Assembly: GCA_000955875.1 (NCBI GenBank)
Contig: JYOE01000007.1
Location: 205,379-269,378 of the forward strand
Origin: Terrabacter sp. 28
Lineage (GTDB): Bacteria; Actinomycetota; Actinomycetes; Actinomycetales; Dermatophilaceae
Length of the DNA stretch: 64,000 nt
Direction: 5' to 3'
In this document: positions 26,905-34,953 of the stretch, in pieces
How the letters are laid out: the number at the start of each line of letters is the position of its first letter
How positions within the stretch are numbered: position 1 is the first letter of the stretch
The notes under the pieces: generated by a model
Told to the model about the DNA's origin: nothing
The model's input: only the letters and a program-made list of their open reading frames with translations
Databases searched by the model: none
Translations under genes and position numbers: made by a program

Positions 26905-28869
26905 TCAGCGCACCGTCACTTCGTTGATCTGGGCGCGATAGCGGCGGTCGGACTCGGCGGGCCCGGCCTTGGTGATGAGCACGACGATCTTGCTCGCGGG
27001 CTTGAGCCCGCCTCCGGCCTTGATCGTGACGGTGCCGTTGGCGCCGGTGGCCGAGCCGACCTCCTGGGCTCCGTCGAGCGACTTCGTGGAGTCGGAGTCG
27101 GTGGCGTAGACGGTGACGTCCTGGGCGGCGCCGAGGACGAGGTCGACCTCCTTGACCACCGTGGGGCTGCTGAGGTCGAGCACGACGCCGACGCCGTCCT
27201 TGTCGCCGTTGAACGTGGGGGTGCCGTACCAGCGGGACCGCCAGCCCTCGCCGGGGTTGCCGTCGAAGACGCGCTTGACGTTCTGGTCGGCCTCGTTGCC
27301 GTCCTGGGGGTCGAAGCCGCGGCCCCCGACGATCGACACGGGACCGGCGGCGGATGGAGCGGTGGTCGTGGCGGCCGGCGGCTTGGTCGTGGTGGGCTTC
27401 GGGGCCTGCGAGGCGCTCGGGGCGCGCGTCTTGGTGACGGTCACGGCGCCGACCGGGCCGTCGTGCTGGCCGATCTTGGCGACGTTCTGGATGCCGATGA
27501 CGAGCGCGACGAGCACGAGCACGCCGACGATGGCCAGGGCGATGCGTGACTGGGCCCCGCTCGGCGACTCGGGCACGTCGTGACCGAAGACCGGCAGTGG
27601 CGGCTCGAGCCGGGTGGTGGGCGCCTCGTCGAGGGCGTCGTCGAGGCCGATCTCCTCGCCGTCGAAGTCGTCGTGGGCCGATCGGCGCTCGGCGGCCCGG
27701 GCAGCGGCCTTGTCGGCGGCTGCGCGTGCGAACGAGCCGACGCGGTCACCGATGACGCTGGCGACGCCGGCTGCGGCCGCGCCAGCCGCAGCCGCCCCGG
27801 CGGCGATGCCCGCGGAGGCACGCTCGGCCGCCGCGGCCACGGGCCGCTCTGGTGTTTCCACCGAGGAGGCGTGCTGCTCGTCGGGGAGGCTGTCGAAGAA
27901 CATCGTCTCGGTAGCGCTGGCGTCACCGGCCGGGCTCGCACCCGCGACCCCGGCGGCAGACGCAGCACCTGCGCCGGCCCCGACCGCTGCTGCGCCCGCG
28001 CCGACGGCGGGCAGGACACGCGTGGGCTCGAACTCCTCGCGGTTGCGCAGGCGGATGCCGGTGGCGCCGTCGGAGGTCGCCTGCTCGGTCGCCCAAGGCG
28101 CGATCTGCAGCGCCAGGTCACCGGGGGAGACCGGGCCGCGGTTGCCGCTCGCGAGCGTCATGCGGCAGATGAGGTCGAGGTCGTTGGGGACGCCGACGGC
28201 GATCTCGGACGGAGCCGCGACTCCGCCGACGATGGTCGGGGCCGGCTCGAGGCCGACCGGGCCACCGGCGGGAATCAGCCCGTCGTCGACCGACACCATC
28301 GGCCAGCGACCGGTGAGGCCGGCATACGCGATCTTGACGAGCCCGACGGCGTCGGCGCGCGAGGCCCGCTCGTCGGACAGGCGGTCGGTGTCGGTGAGGG
28401 CGGCCTCGGTGGCGAGCCCGCGCACCTTGACGGCGCCGTCGGGCATGCGCAGCAGCGAGCTCGGGGTGAGCGCCAGGTGGTGCAGCCCGCGGTGCCCGGC
28501 CTTCTCGAGCGCCGTCGCGGCCTCGCCGGTCAGGCGACGCACCTCGTCGGCCGAGAGGCCGCCGCCCTGCAGCAGGTGGGACAGGGCGGTGGCACCCGTC
28601 AGGGGCTCCTCGACGATGAACCCGACGCCGCGGTCGGTGCCCACGTCGAGAACGCGTACGAGGCGGGGGTCCTCGATGCCCGCGGCACGGCGGGCGGCGT
28701 CGAGCGCGGGGGCGGCCACCGACGAGGCGGCCGGGAAGCAGACGAGCACGACCTCGCGCTCGAGGGTGTGGTCGTTGGCGCGCCAGCGCTCGTGGTGAGT
28801 GCCCTCGGAGGTGCGCAGCGTCACCGCGTAGCGGCCGCCGAGGACGGATCCAGGTCCGACTCCCTGCAC
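26905..28869 (-). CDS. MurJ-associated-type membrane pseudokinase
   Basis: 654 residues if started at GTG 28869, which has GGAGG nine bases upstream; GTG 28878 is an alternative. The N-terminal 260 residues have a kinase-like fold, but the catalytic loop reads HHLALTPSSLL near residues 130-140 where active kinases have HRD, so it is a pseudokinase. An Ala-rich linker leads to one transmembrane helix (about 440-462) and an extracellular C-terminal domain (VSIVGGRGFDPQDGNEADQNVKRVFDGNPGEGW onward) resembling the discoidin-like tail of mycobacterial MviN/MurJ (Rv3910). In that protein the pseudokinase is fused to MurJ. Here no MurJ is fused or adjacent. Confidence 0.82.
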   Translation of the reverse strand: MQGVGPGSVLGGRYAVTLRTSEGTHHERWRANDHTLEREVVLVCFPAASSVAAPALDAARRAAGIEDPRLVRVLDVGTDRGVGFIVEEPLTGATALSHLLQGGGLSADEVRRLTGEAATALEKAGHRGLHHLALTPSSLLRMPDGAVKVRGLATEAALTDTDRLSDERASRADAVGLVKIAYAGLTGRWPMVSVDDGLIPAGGPVGLEPAPTIVGGVAAPSEIAVGVPNDLDLICRMTLASGNRGPVSPGDLALQIAPWATEQATSDGATGIRLRNREEFEPTRVLPAVGAGAAAVGAGAGAASAAGVAGASPAGDASATETMFFDSLPDEQHASSVETPERPVAAAAERASAGIAAGAAAAGAAAAGVASVIGDRVGSFARAAADKAAARAAERRSAHDDFDGEEIGLDDALDEAPTTRLEPPLPVFGHDVPESPSGAQSRIALAIVGVLVLVALVIGIQNVAKIGQHDGPVGAVTVTKTRAPSASQAPKPTTTKPPAATTTAPSAAGPVSIVGGRGFDPQDGNEADQNVKRVFDGNPGEGWRSRWYGTPTFNGDKDGVGVVLDLSSPTVVKEVDLVLGAAQDVTVYATDSDSTKSLDGAQEVGSATGANGTVTIKAGGGLKPASKIVVLITKAGPAESDRRYRAQINEVTVR

Positions 28870-28932
28870 GTGCGTCACCCTCCTCGTCCTGGTGTGCGTG
28901 GATGCGTGGCTCGGCACCCATCCTAGGACGAG

Positions 28933-31374
28933 TCAGTGCCGATCCCTGTCGTCCGCATCGCCGAGCGTCTGGTGTGCCGCGGTGACCGCCTCGATGTCGG
29001 CGATCTCGTCGACACGCGACGTGCCCTTGAACACGGCGCGCAGGACGCCCGCGAGGAGCACGAGCCCGGCGAGCACCCCGCCGACCCAGTAGATGGCCCC
29101 GTCGAGGGGGTTGGCAGCGACGGGGATCGTCGCCGAGGAACCGATGACGGTGCCGTCGGCCGTGGTGAGGAAGGCCCGGATCTGGGCCCGTCCGGCGGCG
29201 ACGGCGGCCACCTCGACGGGGACGTTGGTGCGCGACCCGGGACCGATCGAGATGGGGTCGGGCTGCGTGACGACGCGGATGCGCGGGTTGTCGGGCACGA
29301 GCCGCAGCCGGATGCCGTCGACGGTGTAGTCGAGGCCGTTCTCGAGGGTGATGCGCAGCGTGCCGTTCTCGGCGAGCAGGTTGATGGTGCTCGTGCGGGG
29401 CACGACCCGGATCGCGCTCGTCGCGGCGCGCACGTCGGTCGCGACGGAGCTCGCGAGGGCGCCCCACGACGTCGGTCGGTCGCGCCAGCGGGCGCTGGCG
29501 AGCTCGTCGAGCACCTCGCGGTAGGTGCGCTCGAACTGCTCGCCGTCGCGCAGGACGGAGGAGACGCTGAGCAGCGTGTCGCGCTGGTCGGCCATCTGCC
29601 CGAGCCGGCCGGCGTCGAGCACCGGTCTGGCCGCGGCCGACGCGACGGCGGTCGTGGGCCTCGACTGCACCTCGGCCTTGTCGCTGCCGCTGTCGGTGAG
29701 CAGCGAGGCGGCGTCGACCGGCTCGAGCCACGGCGCGCTCGCCGTCGCGGAGAGGAAGGAGGCCAGACCCGCCTCGTCGGGGTCGTAGGAGCGGGGTGCG
29801 GCGACGAGCACCGAGCGCTGCGTGCCGGCGCGCTCGCCGAGCAGCACGAGAGACTCGGCCAGGTAGCGCTGGGTCGAGAGCACCGGGCTCGGGTCGGTGC
29901 GCTTGGGCAGCAGGGCCGACAGACGAGGGTCGTACGCGAGCAGCCGGGTGCCGCCCGCCGCCACCCGTCGCGCGCTGGGCGTGTATGCCGACGGCTTCGT
30001 CACCGCCGCGGCGTTGACGACGATGCCGGCGGGCTTCTTGACCGGGGTCGCCGACAGCAGCGTGCGGATGCCCTGCTCGCGTCCGCCGGGGAGCAGGCCG
30101 TCGACGGGCCAGACGATGTCGGAGCGGACGGGCTGGCCGACTCGCTGGGCCAGCCCGGCTGCGCGGCTGACGAGGTCGCGCACGAGGGAGTTGGCGGGCG
30201 CGGTGCCCACGGTGGCCGCGATGTCGGCGTCGGCGTACGGGAGGGCCCAGAGGGTGCGTCCGCTCAGCTGGGAGCGCAGCGTGTCGCCGAGGCGGGCGAT
30301 GGCCTGGGCCGCCGCCGACTGGGTGGGTTGCCCCGTCGGCGTGGCGGACGAGGTGGGCGTCGGGGCGGGCGTCGGTGCGGTGCCCGTCGGGGAGGGCGTG
30401 GTGGGGGTCGTGCCAGAGGTCGTCCCGGGAGTGGTCCCGTTCAGTGCCGGGGTGCCGGGCGTGGTGGACGTCCCCGTGCCACTGGGCGTGGGGCTGCCCG
30501 TCGACGTGGGTCCCGTGGGGGCCTGCCCGCCGGCCGGGGCCGTGCCGAGCACCGCGGGGTCGACGGCGAGGGTGACCGACGTGCCGCGGGTGCCGCTGAC
30601 GATGCGCTCCACGCGCGAACCGGCACCGATGGCGCGCTCCCAGGCGGTCTCACGGGTGGCGTCGTCGCGCGAGAACAGGTCGACGTCGGGGTCCAGCGTC
30701 ACGGGCAGCACGGTGGCCACCTTGAGCGGCACGTACTCCTTGCGCCCGTTCCAGGCGACGAACGTGCGCGTGCTGCCGGTGGGCTGGCTCGCTCCCTGCT
30801 GGACCACCTCGACCGAGATCGGCACGGCGGCGAAGGCGTCGTCGGAGCGAAGCTGACGCCAGGGCACCGTGGCGGTGAAGGTGCGGGTCTGTCCCGCGGC
30901 GACGCCGGGCAGGGCGGTGCTGTCGATCGTGGGGCCGGACGTCGCCGTACGACCGGACGCCCAGCCGTCGAGGGCGGCGCGCTGGTTGACGACGACGTCA
31001 CCCCTCACGACCCGCACGGTGGGCCCGGTGAGCGGCCCGGTGAGCGGAGCGGTGACCGACCCGGTGATCGTGAGGTCGGTGCCGGGGGCGACGACGGCGG
31101 GCCGCATCGAGTCGAGCACGACGACCGCGACGTCACGGGCGGGGGTGACGGCTCGGGGGCGTGGAGTGGCCGACGACACGGAGGCCGAGCCCGACGCGGC
31201 GGCCGGACCAGCAGGGGACCCCCAGGGGCGGGAGGGCATCGCGGCGCTCGCGAGGACGCCACCCGACGTCGTCGCCACCGCGGCGAGCACGGTCGCAGTG
31301 GCAGCCAGCCGGCGAGCGAGGCGGGTCACGCGACGCCCGCTCGATCCCGGACGCCGCGACCCCAGGTGGGTCAC
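28933..31374 (-). CDS. DUF6049 family secreted, membrane-anchored protein
   Basis: 813 residues from GTG at 31374, whose GTGA overlaps the stop of the NUDIX gene. A signal-type hydrophobic segment is at about residues 19-38 (ARRLAATATVLAAVATTSGG). The large extracytoplasmic part contains a Pro/Thr/Ser-rich linker (about residues 280-335) and Ig-like stretches near both ends. A C-terminal transmembrane helix (IYWVGGVLAGLVLLAGVLRA, about 765-785) is followed by a short cytoplasmic tail. Function unknown. Genes of this family sit between the NUDIX/cca pair and murJ in many actinomycetes, suggesting an envelope role. Confidence 0.85.
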   Translation of the reverse strand: MTHLGSRRPGSSGRRVTRLARRLAATATVLAAVATTSGGVLASAAMPSRPWGSPAGPAAASGSASVSSATPRPRAVTPARDVAVVVLDSMRPAVVAPGTDLTITGSVTAPLTGPLTGPTVRVVRGDVVVNQRAALDGWASGRTATSGPTIDSTALPGVAAGQTRTFTATVPWRQLRSDDAFAAVPISVEVVQQGASQPTGSTRTFVAWNGRKEYVPLKVATVLPVTLDPDVDLFSRDDATRETAWERAIGAGSRVERIVSGTRGTSVTLAVDPAVLGTAPAGGQAPTGPTSTGSPTPSGTGTSTTPGTPALNGTTPGTTSGTTPTTPSPTGTAPTPAPTPTSSATPTGQPTQSAAAQAIARLGDTLRSQLSGRTLWALPYADADIAATVGTAPANSLVRDLVSRAAGLAQRVGQPVRSDIVWPVDGLLPGGREQGIRTLLSATPVKKPAGIVVNAAAVTKPSAYTPSARRVAAGGTRLLAYDPRLSALLPKRTDPSPVLSTQRYLAESLVLLGERAGTQRSVLVAAPRSYDPDEAGLASFLSATASAPWLEPVDAASLLTDSGSDKAEVQSRPTTAVASAAARPVLDAGRLGQMADQRDTLLSVSSVLRDGEQFERTYREVLDELASARWRDRPTSWGALASSVATDVRAATSAIRVVPRTSTINLLAENGTLRITLENGLDYTVDGIRLRLVPDNPRIRVVTQPDPISIGPGSRTNVPVEVAAVAAGRAQIRAFLTTADGTVIGSSATIPVAANPLDGAIYWVGGVLAGLVLLAGVLRAVFKGTSRVDEIADIEAVTAAHQTLGDADDRDRH

Positions 31375-31856
31375 GCCGTCCCCGCCAGCCGGTTCCACGC
31401 CGCCTGGGCGATGCGGCGCTCGTTGGGGAAGGTGAGCCTGCGGTGCACCTCGTCGAGCCGCATCCAGGCGACGTCGATGGCCTCGTGGTCGGGGTCGTTC
31501 TCGATCGAGAGCTCGCCGCCCGTGGCCTCGAGGAGGTAGTGGTGCACGAACTTGTGCACCCGCTTGTTGGAGGTGGCGAACCAGTAGTCGATGGTGCCGA
31601 GCTCGACCAGGACGCGGCCCACGATGCCGGTCTCCTCTGCCACCTCGCGCGCGGCCGTCTCGACGAGTGTCTCCCCGGGCTCGACATGACCCTTGGGCAG
31701 GCACCACTCGATGCGCCCGGCCCGGTTGCGACGGGCGATGATCGCGATGAGGGCGAGACCCTCGCGCACGTCCACGACGATGCCTCCGGCAGAGCGTTCC
31801 TCGACGGCGGGCAGGCGCCTCCCCGGCACGGGGCTGGGGAGGGGCTGGGCGCTCAC
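31371..31856 (-). CDS. NUDIX hydrolase
   Basis: 161 residues from GTG at 31856. The Nudix box is intact: GHVEPGETLVETAAREVAEETGI (positions about 53-75), with the metal-binding REVAEE. These enzymes hydrolyse nucleoside diphosphates linked to another group. It is divergent from cca and translationally coupled to the DUF6049 gene downstream, the same arrangement as Rv3908-Rv3909 in M. tuberculosis. Whether it acts on oxidised nucleotides is not evident. Confidence 0.92.
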   Translation of the reverse strand: MSAQPLPSPVPGRRLPAVEERSAGGIVVDVREGLALIAIIARRNRAGRIEWCLPKGHVEPGETLVETAAREVAEETGIVGRVLVELGTIDYWFATSNKRVHKFVHHYLLEATGGELSIENDPDHEAIDVAWMRLDEVHRRLTFPNERRIAQAAWNRLAGTA

Positions 31857-31952
31857 ATCGCCACCATAACGGGCGGGGCCATGGGCCCCCTGTCGTCGTG
31901 TTGGCGACACGGGGCCGTCATCGGCGCCGACGGCGCCCCACCGACCGCTCAC

Positions 31953-31958
31953 TAGGCT
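31953..31958 (+). promoter_or_regulatory. Candidate -10 element for leaderless cca mRNA
   Basis: TAGGCT ends 7 bases before the GTG start of cca, the same spacing as at the metallophosphoesterase gene. A leaderless transcript is likely. Confidence 0.45.
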
Positions 31959-31964
31959 GGGCGC

Positions 31965-33443
31965 GTGCCTGACCGACCCGACACGCCCACCGACGCCGGC
32001 CTCCCGCTGCTGCGGGCCGCCGTGGCCCGCCTCGCCCCCGTGCTGCCGATGCTCGGCGAGCTCGGCGAGCGGTTCGCCGCGGCAGGTCACGAGCTGGCGC
32101 TCGTCGGTGGCCCGGTGCGCGACGCGTTCCTCGGCCGGGTCTCGCCCGACCTCGACCTCACCAGTGACGCGAAGCCCGACGAGATCCTGTCGGTCGTCCT
32201 CGGCTGGGCCGACGCCCACTGGGACATCGGCCGCGAGTTCGGCACCATCGGGCTGCGCAAGGGCGCCCACGTCATCGAGATCACCACCTACCGCGCCGAC
32301 ACCTACGACCGCACCTCGCGCAAGCCGGAGGTGATGTTCGGCGACAGCCTCGAGGGCGACCTCGTGCGGCGCGACTTCACCGTCAACGCGATGGCCATCC
32401 GGCTGCCGAGCCTCGAGTTCGTCGACGTGCACGGTGGGCTCTCCGACCTCGTGGCGCGCCGCCTCATGACCCCCGCCGCGCCGGAGGAGTCCTTCGCCGA
32501 CGACCCGCTGCGGATGATGCGGGCCGCCCGTTTCGCCTCGCAGCTGGGTTTCGAGGTGGCCCCCGAGGTGTCGGCGGCCATGACCGAGCGCGCGGGCACC
32601 CTCTCGATCATCTCGGCCGAACGCGTACGCGACGAGTTCACCAAGCTGCTCCTGTCGCCGACGCCGCGGCTGGGGCTCACGCTGCTCGTCGACACCGGCC
32701 TGGCCGACGTGTTCCTGCCCGAGCTGCCCGCGCTGCGCCTCGAGCTCGACGAGCACCATCGTCACAAGGACGTCTACGAGCACTCGCTCATCGTCCTCGA
32801 GCAGGCGATCGACCTCGAGGGCCCCGCCGACGGGCCGGCCGAGTCGGTGCCCGGCCCCGACCTCGTGCTGCGCCTCGCGGCCCTGCTCCACGACATCGGC
32901 AAGCCGGCCACCCGCCGTTTCGAGGACGGCGGCGGGGTCTCGTTCCACCACCACGAGCTCGTCGGCGCCAAGCTCGCGAGCAAGCGGATGAAGGCGATGC
33001 GCTTCGACAAGGACACGACCAAGCAGGTCGCGCGCCTCGTCGAGCTGCACCTGCGCTTCCACGGCTACGGCGACGGCCAGTGGACCGACTCCGCGGTCCG
33101 CCGCTACGTCACCGACGCGGGCCCGCTGCTGAGCCGCCTGCACCGCCTCACCCGCTCCGACTGCACCACCCGCAACGTGCGCAAGGCCCAACGGCTCTCG
33201 CGCGCCTACGACGACCTGGAGGTCCGCATCGAGCGGCTCGCCGCCGAGGAGGAGCTCGCCGCCGTCCGCCCCGAGCTCAACGGCAACGAGATCGCCGAGG
33301 CGCTCGGCATCCGCCCGGGGCCGGTGCTCGGTGAGGCCTACGACTACCTCCTCTCGGTGCGCCTCGACGACGGGCCCATCGGCAAGGAGGCCGCCCGCGA
33401 GAAGCTGCTCACGTGGTGGGCCGCGCGCGAGAGCTCCGCCTGA
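31965..33443 (+). CDS. cca: CCA tRNA nucleotidyltransferase
   Basis: 492 residues from GTG at 31965. Adds or repairs the 3' CCA of tRNAs. The head domain has the polymerase motif LVGGPVRDAFLGRVSPDLDL with catalytic aspartates (about residues 46-65), then RRDFTVNAMAIRL and DPLRMMRAARFASQLGF. A C-terminal HD domain (LAALLHDIGKPATR about residue 306, with HHHELVG) may give phosphohydrolase activity. Divergent from the NUDIX gene as in mycobacteria. Bacterial class II enzyme. Confidence 0.96.
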   Translation: MPDRPDTPTDAGLPLLRAAVARLAPVLPMLGELGERFAAAGHELALVGGPVRDAFLGRVSPDLDLTSDAKPDEILSVVLGWADAHWDIGREFGTIGLRKGAHVIEITTYRADTYDRTSRKPEVMFGDSLEGDLVRRDFTVNAMAIRLPSLEFVDVHGGLSDLVARRLMTPAAPEESFADDPLRMMRAARFASQLGFEVAPEVSAAMTERAGTLSIISAERVRDEFTKLLLSPTPRLGLTLLVDTGLADVFLPELPALRLELDEHHRHKDVYEHSLIVLEQAIDLEGPADGPAESVPGPDLVLRLAALLHDIGKPATRRFEDGGGVSFHHHELVGAKLASKRMKAMRFDKDTTKQVARLVELHLRFHGYGDGQWTDSAVRRYVTDAGPLLSRLHRLTRSDCTTRNVRKAQRLSRAYDDLEVRIERLAAEEELAAVRPELNGNEIAEALGIRPGPVLGEAYDYLLSVRLDDGPIGKEAAREKLLTWWAARESSA

Positions 33444-33644
33444 CCGAGTGCCCGGCGTGACGGCATACGGCAGGGGAGTGCTCCCCATCGCGACGTCGCC
33501 GATGCGTGCGTACGCTCGGGCGCACCCTCGTTCCCGGCCCCCTGCCGGTGACGGCGCGCTGGCCGACCTGACACCGCCCGAGGTGTTTGATTGACTGACG
33601 CCGCCGTCCCCGACCCCTGCGGGAACGACCGAAAGGAACGAGCC
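33444..33644. promoter_or_regulatory. Upstream region of the type VII-like locus
   Basis: 201 bases between cca and the first gene of the secretion-like locus. It holds a copy of the recurrent octamer CGGCATAC at 33461-33468 and must contain the main promoter of the long downstream run; no clear -35/-10 pair stood out. Confidence 0.4.
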
Positions 33645-34142
33645 ATGAGCACCCTCGCCTACCCGAGCGACGACTTCCCGGGCCAGCCGTCGGTGGCCCT
33701 CGAGGTTCCCGAGGGGTGGGAGCCGGTGCACGCACCGGGCACCACCATGGCCGCTCGCCTGCCCCGCGAGGGCGCCTTCGCGCCCAACGTCGTGGTCAAC
33801 ATCGAGGCCTGCGAGCCCGCCTTCCGCGTCGAGGACTCCCTCGACCAGCTGCGGGCCATGGCGACCTCGCGCGGCGGAGCCGTGTCGGAGCCGTATGCCG
33901 CCGAGCTGGGTGACGCGCAGTTCGTCGGGTGCGACGCCACCTGGCCCGACCCCGACGTCGAGACGGTGCTGCAGGCCAACCTCTTCCACGTGGCCGGGGC
34001 CGACTCCGGCTCGGGTGCACACCTCGTCCAGCTGACCGGTGCGGTCGGCGGCGCGTCGGCCGAGGCGGACTACGAGCTGATCCGCCAGGTGCTGACCACC
34101 GTCCGCGTCACCGCCTGGGCCGCGACGGGCGACCGCGCATGA
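33645..34142 (+). CDS. LpqN-like/DcrB-fold hypothetical protein
   Basis: 165 residues from ATG at 33645 (GAAAGGAA upstream). The pattern VALEVPEGWEPVHAPGTTMAA followed by NVVVNIE resembles the LpqN/PsbP-like fold of actinobacterial proteins, but no signal peptide or lipobox is present, so it would be cytoplasmic. It overlaps the phosphatase gene by four bases and heads the putative operon. I do not recognise a specific function. LpqN-like proteins are often encoded near type VII systems, which is consistent with its place here. Confidence 0.7.
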   Translation: MSTLAYPSDDFPGQPSVALEVPEGWEPVHAPGTTMAARLPREGAFAPNVVVNIEACEPAFRVEDSLDQLRAMATSRGGAVSEPYAAELGDAQFVGCDATWPDPDVETVLQANLFHVAGADSGSGAHLVQLTGAVGGASAEADYELIRQVLTTVRVTAWAATGDRA

Positions 34143-34951
34143 CGCCGACCCTGCCCGCGATCACCGTCGGTGTCGCCACCGACGTCGGGCGGGTGCGTCG
34201 GCACAACGAGGACTCCGCACGCACGAACGGCACCGTCTACGTGGTCGCCGACGGGATGGGCGGGCACGCTGCCGGCGAGGTGGCCAGCCGCATCGCCGCC
34301 GAGACCGTCGTCGAGCTCGCCGACCGCCCGGCAGTGAGCGTTCGCGACATCGTCGAGCAGGTCGGCGAGGCCAACCGCCGCATCCTCGGCTCCGCCGCCC
34401 GCCACCCGGAGCAGACCGGGATGGGCACCACCGTCGCCGGGCTGGCCCTCGTCTCGGTGGGCGGGTCGCGACACTGGGCCGTCTTCAACATCGGCGACTC
34501 ACGTGTCTACCGCTGTCTCGACGGCGAGCTGTCGCAGGTCACCGTCGACCACTCGGAGGTGTGGGAGCTCGTCGAGCGCGGCCTCATCACGCCCGAGCAG
34601 GCGCAACGCCATCCCGGCCGCAATGTCGTCACGCGATCGCTGGGGCGCGACCCGATGGGCGTCGTAGACACGTGGGTGTTCCCGCCCTACCCCGGCGAGG
34701 TTTTCGTCATCTGCTCCGACGGGCTGTCCAACGAGCTGACGCGCGAGCAGATGCAGGCCGTGCTGGCCGAGCACCACGACGCCGACGAGGCCGCCACCGA
34801 GCTCGTGCGCCGGGCAGTCGAGGCCGGGGGACACGACAACGTCACTGCTATCGTCGTCGCGGTGCAGGGGCAGGACGCCGACTCCGACGTCGACGAGGAC
34901 ACCACCCCGCGCGAGAACGTGAACGGCTCATCAGGGGAGAGCAGGTCGTAG
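34139..34951 (+). CDS. PP2C-family Ser/Thr protein phosphatase
   Basis: 270 residues. Metal-site motifs are all visible: RRHNEDSA (about residue 22), YVVADGMGGHAAGE (38-50), MGTTVAGLAL, NIGDSRVYRC, FVICSDGLSNEL and GGHDNVTAIVV. It dephosphorylates Ser/Thr residues using two divalent metals. No transmembrane helix, unlike mycobacterial PstP. Two genes later a transmembrane kinase is encoded, so the pair probably sets the phosphorylation state of FHA partners in the locus. It overlaps the preceding gene by four bases and is followed two bases later by the FHA gene. Confidence 0.93.
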   Translation: MTPTLPAITVGVATDVGRVRRHNEDSARTNGTVYVVADGMGGHAAGEVASRIAAETVVELADRPAVSVRDIVEQVGEANRRILGSAARHPEQTGMGTTVAGLALVSVGGSRHWAVFNIGDSRVYRCLDGELSQVTVDHSEVWELVERGLITPEQAQRHPGRNVVTRSLGRDPMGVVDTWVFPPYPGEVFVICSDGLSNELTREQMQAVLAEHHDADEAATELVRRAVEAGGHDNVTAIVVAVQGQDADSDVDEDTTPRENVNGSSGESRS

Positions 34952-34953
34952 AC

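Noticed and set aside
26905..28869. Active Ser/Thr kinase
   Set aside because: The catalytic HRD loop is replaced by an HHLALTPSS-type sequence, so it is described as a pseudokinase.
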